From Bacteroidota bacterium (GTDB lineage Bacteria; Bacteroidota; Bacteroidia; NS11-12g; UBA955), in NCBI GenBank assembly GCA_009918425.1, contig RGEC01000050.1:1-12000 (forward strand): DNA of 12,000 bases, written 5' to 3'. A program made the position numbers and the translations under genes. Positions 7,829 to 12,000 of this stretch are shown piece after piece. Positions within the stretch are counted from its first letter, which is position 1; each line of letters begins with the position of its first letter. Under the pieces are notes generated by a model that saw nothing but the letters and a program-made list of their open reading frames with translations, was not told the DNA's origin and did not search any database.

Positions 7829-8011
7829 TTAGTCGTTGCGGCCTTTCATGACCTTTTGGCCACGATACATACCGGTTTCCAGATTTACACGGTGGTAAAG
7901 AGAAACGTCACCGGTTACAGGGTCGGCAATCATAGGGCGTACTTCCAGTTTGTCATGGGTACGGCGTTTGTCCCTACGGGTTTTTGATATTTTTCGCTTA
8001 GGATGTGCCAT
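7829..8011 (-). CDS. rpmF: 50S ribosomal protein L32
   Basis: This small basic protein of 60 residues begins MAHPKRKISKTRRDKRRTH, the highly conserved L32 N-terminus, and ends with the LYHRVNLETGMYRGQKV region. L32 is part of the large ribosomal subunit. This is a cysteine-free version with no zinc ribbon, as is usual in many Bacteroidota and Proteobacteria, so it is not by itself a sign of a zinc-independent paralogue. It lies 8 bases after yceD and 2 bases before plsX; the yceD-rpmF pairing is widely conserved across bacteria. Confidence 0.97.
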   Translation of the reverse strand: MAHPKRKISKTRRDKRRTHDKLEVRPMIADPVTGDVSLYHRVNLETGMYRGQKVMKGRND

Positions 8012-8019
8012 TTTATATT

Positions 8020-8559
8020 TTATTTCTTTTTAAACAAGTCTTTTAGCTTGTCCCAGCGGGGATCAGATTGCTCTTCACCGTCTCCGGACAAATCGTTTAG
8101 CTTTGCCAGCATTTGAAGGTTGCAGGGCTTGATATCCATACCATCGCAATTGCGTATCATAGGCAAAGACAACAAGGTTGTTTCATAACAATCCTGCCCA
8201 AGGTTAATCTTATAATCCTGTTGCGTGAGAACCACCCAGTCATCATGTTCTTGCTTTTCTTCAATCTCGGGAAGCATTTTATACAAAATATGATGGCCGG
8301 TATCTACCGAGATAGATAAGGGAACCAAACAACGATCACAACTTACATCTACCTTTCCTTTTAATTCCAAAGTAAGGTTCATCAGGTGAGCAGTTTTTTC
8401 AAGAACTGCATTCACCGTGATGTCCGATGCAAGGACATCCTCGTTTTCAAATACCTCAAAGAACTTCTTTTCAAGCCTGTAACTGAATTCGTGTTTGCCT
8501 TCTTTAAGCTTTACGAACTCAATGTCAAATTCTTCCAGACCTAAAATCGCGTCTTTCAA
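8020..8559 (-). CDS. yceD: YceD/DUF177 family protein
   Basis: The protein belongs to the YceD (DUF177) family, encoded next to rpmF in most bacteria and linked to ribosome or 23S rRNA accumulation; the exact mechanism is not settled. The N-terminal LKEGKHEFSYRLEKKFFE segment matches Bacteroidota members. Further hallmarks are C-D-R-C (74-77 from the start used here), a second cysteine pair (C138 and C146) and the conserved ending D-P-R-W-D-K-L-K followed by a lysine tail. No ATG exists in the frame before the domain. TTG 8571 would give 183 residues but lies inside the promoter -7 element; TTG 8559 gives 179 residues, sits just after that element and leaves an N-terminus close to homologues, so I chose it. 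The family is clear; the exact start is inferred. Confidence 0.85.
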   Translation of the reverse strand: MKDAILGLEEFDIEFVKLKEGKHEFSYRLEKKFFEVFENEDVLASDITVNAVLEKTAHLMNLTLELKGKVDVSCDRCLVPLSISVDTGHHILYKMLPEIEEKQEHDDWVVLTQQDYKINLGQDCYETTLLSLPMIRNCDGMDIKPCNLQMLAKLNDLSGDGEEQSDPRWDKLKDLFKKK

Positions 8560-8568
8560 AACGAACCG

Positions 8569-8599
8569 CAAAAATACAGCATTTTCAGCAATTATTCAA
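8569..8599 (-). promoter_or_regulatory. Bacteroidota-type promoter of the yceD-rpmF-plsX-fabH operon
   Basis: On the minus strand, 8576-8569 reads TATTTTTG, a full match to the -7 consensus TAnnTTTG. A TTG lies at 8599-8597 as the -33 element, 20 bases upstream, which is the expected spacing. It lies in the gap between the gldN terminator and yceD. Transcription should start a few bases after the -7 box, giving an almost leaderless yceD message. Confidence 0.65.
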
Positions 8600-8630
8600 C
8601 ATTTAATTAAAATCAAAACTGCTATAAAGC

Positions 8631-8662
8631 AAAAGTCCCATCTGTAATCAGACGGGACTTTT
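8631..8662 (-). terminator. Intrinsic terminator after gldN
   Basis: A 14-bp stem (8662-8649 with 8644-8631) closes on a 4-base loop, starting 17 bases after the gldN stop. In minus-strand RNA every position pairs, with one G-U at 8653/8640. In plus-strand RNA that position is an A-C mismatch. The arm ends in TTTT followed by GCTTT, a moderate U tract. This points to termination of the gld transcript. Confidence 0.75.
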
Positions 8663-8679
8663 GGTAAATTAATGCTGTA

Positions 8680-9726
8680 TTAAAACTCCCACAAGTCGTG
8701 TTCAAAAATGAATAAATCATTTTTGATGTTTTCTGCTTCAAGAAGCACACCCACCGGATCTTGTGTAAATTCAGTACGCTGATTAAGATATTTATCATCC
8801 CAATCGGTTGTTTTAACGATATAACTGTCAAACATACGGTAGTGGTTGAATAAATCATCCCAGCTGATACGCATAACATCATTATAGCGGTTATAAACTT
8901 CTGATTTAGCCAGGGTAGGCCTAAGATCATCCATTTTTATCCAGAACAATGGCAGTTCATAAGATTGACCATTGGGGAATTTTTCTTCGTACATAGGCGC
9001 AATAGCTATGATTCTGGGACGAAGTTCACCATGTTTATAATCAAACAACCAATCTTCCATGATCTCGAATCTTACAATTTTTTCCCACTTAAATATATCG
9101 TAATAAGCAGTATCAACGAGATCTTCATTGTCCTCAGGGTTACGCCAGTTCTGAATTTGGGTTACAATAAGCTTTGAACCTTCTTTGTAACAATCCTCAG
9201 GAGTCTTTACCCTATTTAGAGAATCTGTCCAATAGCCACGAACGAGGCCTTTGGTTGCAGCTTCATAAATAATTTGTGTAACAGGATTTTTAGGCCAGGT
9301 AAATGAACGGTTCATTTTTTGGCGACAGTCAATTCTTCTCCAAATCCTGCGACGAAACTTAAGATCAGCTTCACGCAAATAAGGATATGGCACAACAACC
9401 GCATCGTCTATACCCGGTCTTCCATCGTTGGTGGTATAAGGCGTTTCCCTATGAAAAGAGGGTGGATCGTCGTAGTGTGTACCAATGGTAGGAACTGACA
9501 GTGCAGGTGCACCGGCAGCAGCACCACCACCTGCGGCACCACCTGAAGCAGAGCCGGAACCGGTTGATCCGGTACTGCCACTACCTGTTGAACCTGAAGA
9601 GGCTCTTCCTGATGATGAACTGCCTGAACTGCCGCTTGATCCTCCTTCGTCTCCCCAACCCCAACCCTGACTGTACCCATTAAGAGCCATCAGGCAGGTT
9701 GCAACAATTAAAATTCCCTTTTTCAT
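8680..9726 (-). CDS. gldN: Gliding motility / type IX secretion protein GldN
   Basis: GldN is a periplasmic component that forms a ring with the lipoprotein GldK beneath the outer membrane and is needed for type IX secretion and gliding. I start at ATG 9726 (348 residues) rather than the TTG two codons upstream, because M-K-K opens a normal signal peptide (1-20, ending NGYSQ). After it comes a Gly/Trp patch and a Ser/Gly/Ala-rich linker (28-73). The GldN domain proper starts with PYPYLREADLKFRRRIWRRID (113-133), the family hallmark, and continues through QIIYEAATKG, the DWLFDY and LPLFWIKMDD segments and a DDLFNHYRMFDSYIVK block near the C-terminus. It follows gldM after 25 bases and ends at a terminator, so it closes the gldL-M-N transcript. 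The low-complexity linker is unusual compared with the GldN proteins I know. Confidence 0.93.
   Translation of the reverse strand: MKKGILIVATCLMALNGYSQGWGWGDEGGSSGSSGSSSSGRASSGSTGSGSTGSTGSGSASGGAAGGGAAAGAPALSVPTIGTHYDDPPSFHRETPYTTNDGRPGIDDAVVVPYPYLREADLKFRRRIWRRIDCRQKMNRSFTWPKNPVTQIIYEAATKGLVRGYWTDSLNRVKTPEDCYKEGSKLIVTQIQNWRNPEDNEDLVDTAYYDIFKWEKIVRFEIMEDWLFDYKHGELRPRIIAIAPMYEEKFPNGQSYELPLFWIKMDDLRPTLAKSEVYNRYNDVMRISWDDLFNHYRMFDSYIVKTTDWDDKYLNQRTEFTQDPVGVLLEAENIKNDLFIFEHDLWEF
9502..9645 (-). other. Ser/Gly/Ala-rich low-complexity linker coding segment in gldN
   Basis: About 48 codons (residues 28-75) encode almost only Ser, Gly, Thr and Ala, with short recurring S-G-S, S-T-G-S and G-G-A-A units. 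Codons for the same residue vary (ggt, ggc, gga; tca, agt, tcc), so the repeat is stronger at protein than at DNA level. It separates the signal peptide from the GldN domain. Confidence 0.8.
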
Positions 9727-9751
9727 AACCAAATTATTTATAAATTTTATT

Positions 9752-11422
9752 TTATTGAAGCATTCCGCTTACGTTTTCCAAAAATACTGAACCGGATGGG
9801 CCAACGGCACGAATGTCTGAGAACATTACGAATTCACCTGCACGCATACCACCCAGAATTCCTTTAATGCCCTGCAATGATGCTCCTGTTACGGATGTCT
9901 TTTTAGGACCGGTTCTTCCAATGCCTGTGAAAGTGTATCCCTGAATGGAATATTTAACACCATCATATACAAAGTTCTCAAGAATAGCTACAGCAGTAGA
10001 CTGTGCCATTAATGCGGACAAAGCTACAGGTTTGTCAAACGTTAATGCACCGGCACGGAAAGTTGGACGGGGAACGTTACGGATCTTAAATTTCTTAGAT
10101 CCCATAGGCACTACACGACCATCTCCCATTTTAGCACTTACGCTTATAATTGATTCGTTACCCTGACGTGCAGGAAACAATACTTTGTAGCGACCTCCAC
10201 CAACATTCTGCAAATTTCCGGCGCTGGCAGAAACAGATACGTTGCGTGAATCTACGCCGGCTACGGCTACAGAAATTGGGTTGTCCAAACCTACGTAAAA
10301 AACGTTCAGTTCGTCTGCTGAAATTGCAGCCATTGGCGGGAAAACGCTGTATTTTGCCTCAGCTGTCAGGTTTTCGATTTTACCACCGGGACCAGGAACG
10401 GCAATATTTACTTTGTAGTTAAATTCACCGGGTGATCCGCCTGTTACCTTGTATTTACCAATTCCATCTTTAATTTCAACGGCTGAACCGCCTACGGTGA
10501 TATTCATCTGTGCCTTACTGTTGTAGGCAGCGAGCATAATATCAGCTTCATATGTCTGGTTTTGCATAATCGCACTGCTGGGCGCAGATATTACAGCTGC
10601 CAGTTTATCGAATTTGAAATCGGAAGCGTTTACGGCTTTGGCCAAAACGGCAGTAACCTCAGATTCAAGCGAACGAGCATCATTAACATATTTGCTAAGT
10701 AGGGCGAATACACCTGCCAGTGGAGAATGCTCCAGATACATGGAAACCCATTTTTGTTCGCGACCATCAGAATTTTTGCCATTTTCAGCAATCAATGCAG
10801 TTTTTGCCTTTAAGCTGGCTTTGGCTTCTTCAAGCAGCTTCTTAGTCTCGCCTTTATCATCCTTACCACCAAGATTCGGATTTTTTATGGCTTTGTCAAG
10901 AAGCGCTAATAGGTCTTCTCTGGTCTTGTTGATTTCTTCAAAAATCGCATCACCGCGCATTTTTCCCGAAGGAGCATATACCCAAGGTTTTCCATCGGGT
11001 TTGCTTGGCTTATTTTCTAACAGGAAATAATTGGCATGCAGTTCCATATTATCACCCTGGGAGAGCTCAGGCACTCCACCTTTAACCAACAAAGCTTCAG
11101 GCTCTTTTTTGCGTCCACCGGACACATCTTCAAGATCTGTTTTAACACCGTCCATGTTCTTTTCAAACTGATCGGTTATTTTCTTAGCCTCATTGGCAAT
11201 TGCCAAAGCAGCCTTTGCACTTTCATTCTCCTCTTTACCAATGGCCTTGAGGGTCATGTCATTCTTGGCCTTAATGTTGCCCGTTGAAGTATTCAATGAA
11301 TTTTCAATCAGGTTAAAGGCTTTAATAATCTCTTTTGATACATTCAACGCCAGCAGAGCTGTCAACACGAGATACATCATGTTGATCATCTTCTGACGTG
11401 GTGTAGTTTTACCACCTGCCAT
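9752..11422 (-). CDS. gldM: Gliding motility / type IX secretion motor protein GldM
   Basis: GldM is the periplasmic shaft of the proton-driven GldL-GldM motor that powers type IX secretion and gliding. The 556-residue protein starts MAGGKTTPRQKMINMMYL, the strongly conserved family N-terminus. Its one transmembrane helix spans about 12-28, and R9 just before it corresponds to the arginine reported as important for motor function in Flavobacterium johnsoniae. A long helical region (about 30-270) follows, then three beta-rich domains (about 271-357, 360-450 and 451-556), matching the known four-domain periplasmic structure. A clear Shine-Dalgarno site precedes the ATG. The length is slightly above the usual 510-530 or so. 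It lies between gldL (46-base gap) and gldN (25-base gap), the standard order. Confidence 0.96.
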   Translation of the reverse strand: MAGGKTTPRQKMINMMYLVLTALLALNVSKEIIKAFNLIENSLNTSTGNIKAKNDMTLKAIGKEENESAKAALAIANEAKKITDQFEKNMDGVKTDLEDVSGGRKKEPEALLVKGGVPELSQGDNMELHANYFLLENKPSKPDGKPWVYAPSGKMRGDAIFEEINKTREDLLALLDKAIKNPNLGGKDDKGETKKLLEEAKASLKAKTALIAENGKNSDGREQKWVSMYLEHSPLAGVFALLSKYVNDARSLESEVTAVLAKAVNASDFKFDKLAAVISAPSSAIMQNQTYEADIMLAAYNSKAQMNITVGGSAVEIKDGIGKYKVTGGSPGEFNYKVNIAVPGPGGKIENLTAEAKYSVFPPMAAISADELNVFYVGLDNPISVAVAGVDSRNVSVSASAGNLQNVGGGRYKVLFPARQGNESIISVSAKMGDGRVVPMGSKKFKIRNVPRPTFRAGALTFDKPVALSALMAQSTAVAILENFVYDGVKYSIQGYTFTGIGRTGPKKTSVTGASLQGIKGILGGMRAGEFVMFSDIRAVGPSGSVFLENVSGMLQ

Positions 11423-11428
11423 TTTTAA

Positions 11429-11433
11429 CTCCT
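11429..11433 (-). promoter_or_regulatory. Shine-Dalgarno site of gldM
   Basis: AGGAG lies 6 bases before the gldM ATG. It confirms the chosen start and is one of only two strong Shine-Dalgarno sequences I see in the window. The rest of the 46-base gldL-gldM gap is AT-rich with no hairpin or promoter motif. Confidence 0.7.
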
Positions 11434-11468
11434 GTTTTTAAAGTATTTAAATTGAACAAAAGAGTCTG

Positions 11469-12000
11469 TTAGCGTCCACCGCCCATTGCACTTAGCATAT
11501 TGCCATAAACAGTGTTCAGACTGGCAAGATTGCTGTTAAGTTTGGCGATTTCTTCTTTAAATTTCAGTGTTTCATTTTCACTTGCAGAAAGATTGCTAAC
11601 CAGGTTTGATAAACCTCCGCTCAATGAACCCATTGAGTTAGCCACTTCGGCTGTACTGTTGCTGATAGCATTCATATTGTTTGCAGCGGCAGAAGCGCTT
11701 TCGGCGTATTCTTTGGTGGCCAATGCAGCGTTTGAAACGCTTGCCATTTCTTTAACGTTGGTACTTAAACTTTGCAAACCGGATCCCAGACTTGATATAA
11801 CGCTGGCATCAACGTTAGCGTCTTTCAACATGCTATCCAGCTGCTGAGTTACAGACCCACCTTTTTTATTTCCATCTTCAGACTCACCACCACCAAGTTC
11901 AGGGTAAACCAGAGTCCAGTCTGGGTCCATGTGAATAGGTTCAAAAGAAGAAATTACGAAGATAGCACACTCGGTACCCATACCCACGATAAGCATAAGG
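11469..12000 (-). CDS. gldL: Gliding motility / type IX secretion motor protein GldL (C-terminal part, cut by window edge)
   Basis: GldL is the membrane stator-like subunit that surrounds GldM and uses the proton gradient. Only the last 177 or so codons are present; the frame stays open to the right edge, so the first membrane helix and the start lie outside. The visible part begins inside the second membrane helix (MLIVGMGTECAIFVISSFEP). The glutamate at 11970-11972 in that helix probably corresponds to the intramembrane glutamate essential in F. johnsoniae GldL. After the D-P-D-W-T-L-V-Y-P-E-L motif comes a cytoplasmic tail rich in Ser, Asn, Ala and Leu with heptad character, likely coiled coil, ending in the family-typical N-x-V-Y-G-N-M-L-S-A-M. 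gldM follows after 46 bases. Confidence 0.95.
   Translation of the reverse strand, partial: LMLIVGMGTECAIFVISSFEPIHMDPDWTLVYPELGGGESEDGNKKGGSVTQQLDSMLKDANVDASVISSLGSGLQSLSTNVKEMASVSNAALATKEYAESASAAANNMNAISNSTAEVANSMGSLSGGLSNLVSNLSASENETLKFKEEIAKLNSNLASLNTVYGNMLSAMGGGR

Noticed and set aside
7829..8011. Cysteine-free L32 as a possible zinc-independent duplicate
   Set aside because: Cysteine-free L32 is the ordinary form in many Bacteroidota, and this copy is in the standard yceD-rpmF-plsX operon.
9485..9670. A Pro/Ala/Glu-rich plus-strand reading frame opposite the gldN linker
   Set aside because: Its composition is the direct complement of the Ser/Gly/Ala codons of the GldN linker, so it needs no separate explanation.
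10614..11030. A 138-codon plus-strand reading frame opposite gldM
   Set aside because: Antisense to the conserved helical region of GldM, with no promoter or ribosome site and no domain.
1..12000. Search for mobile elements, CRISPR arrays, defence systems, tRNA genes and riboswitches
   Set aside because: The genes are nearly all core functions, packed closely in conserved orders; I saw no terminal inverted repeats, spaced direct repeats, integrase or transposase motifs, or tRNA-like folds.

Overview
The window is a stretch of core chromosome from a member of the Bacteroidota. The evidence is the gliding/type IX secretion block gldL-gldM-gldN, which is confined to this phylum. Supporting signs are a TAnnTTTG-type promoter motif, the neighbours yceD (DUF177)-rpmF-plsX-fabH, and weak Shine-Dalgarno sequences before most genes. 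I cannot assign a genus. I see no phage genes, transposases, integrases, CRISPR arrays, tRNAs or rRNAs.

Plus strand, about 1-5865. A YceI-family protein opens the window and ends at a strong intrinsic terminator. A two-gene unit follows, a WaaE/LgtF-like family 2 glycosyltransferase and ribonuclease HII (rnhB), 1 bp apart. Next come guaA (GMP synthase), a secreted type 1 periplasmic-binding-fold protein whose ATG overlaps the guaA stop codon (ATGA), and an RsmB/NOP-family rRNA cytosine methyltransferase with a non-ATG start. The spacing of these three suggests one translationally coupled transcript.

Minus strand, about 5866-8600. yceD-rpmF-plsX-fabH is a compact operon reading leftwards, with gaps of 8 and 2 bp and a 1-bp overlap. 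It joins a ribosomal protein (L32) to the start of fatty-acid and phospholipid synthesis: PlsX supplies acyl-phosphate and FabH starts chain elongation. A good Bacteroidota promoter lies directly before yceD. fabH and the methyltransferase gene converge with no bases between their stop codons.

Minus strand, about 8631-12000. gldL (cut by the right edge), gldM and gldN encode the inner-membrane proton-driven motor (GldL, GldM) and a periplasmic ring component (GldN) of the type IX secretion and gliding machinery. gldN is followed by a terminator hairpin. gldK, usually the first gene of this cluster, would lie beyond the window.

I found no convincing undescribed system. The points worth a second look are local: non-standard start codons for yceD and the methyltransferase, a Ser/Gly-rich linker in GldN, and the uncharacterised periplasmic-binding-fold protein coupled to guaA. 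There is no stretch over 300 bases without a gene.
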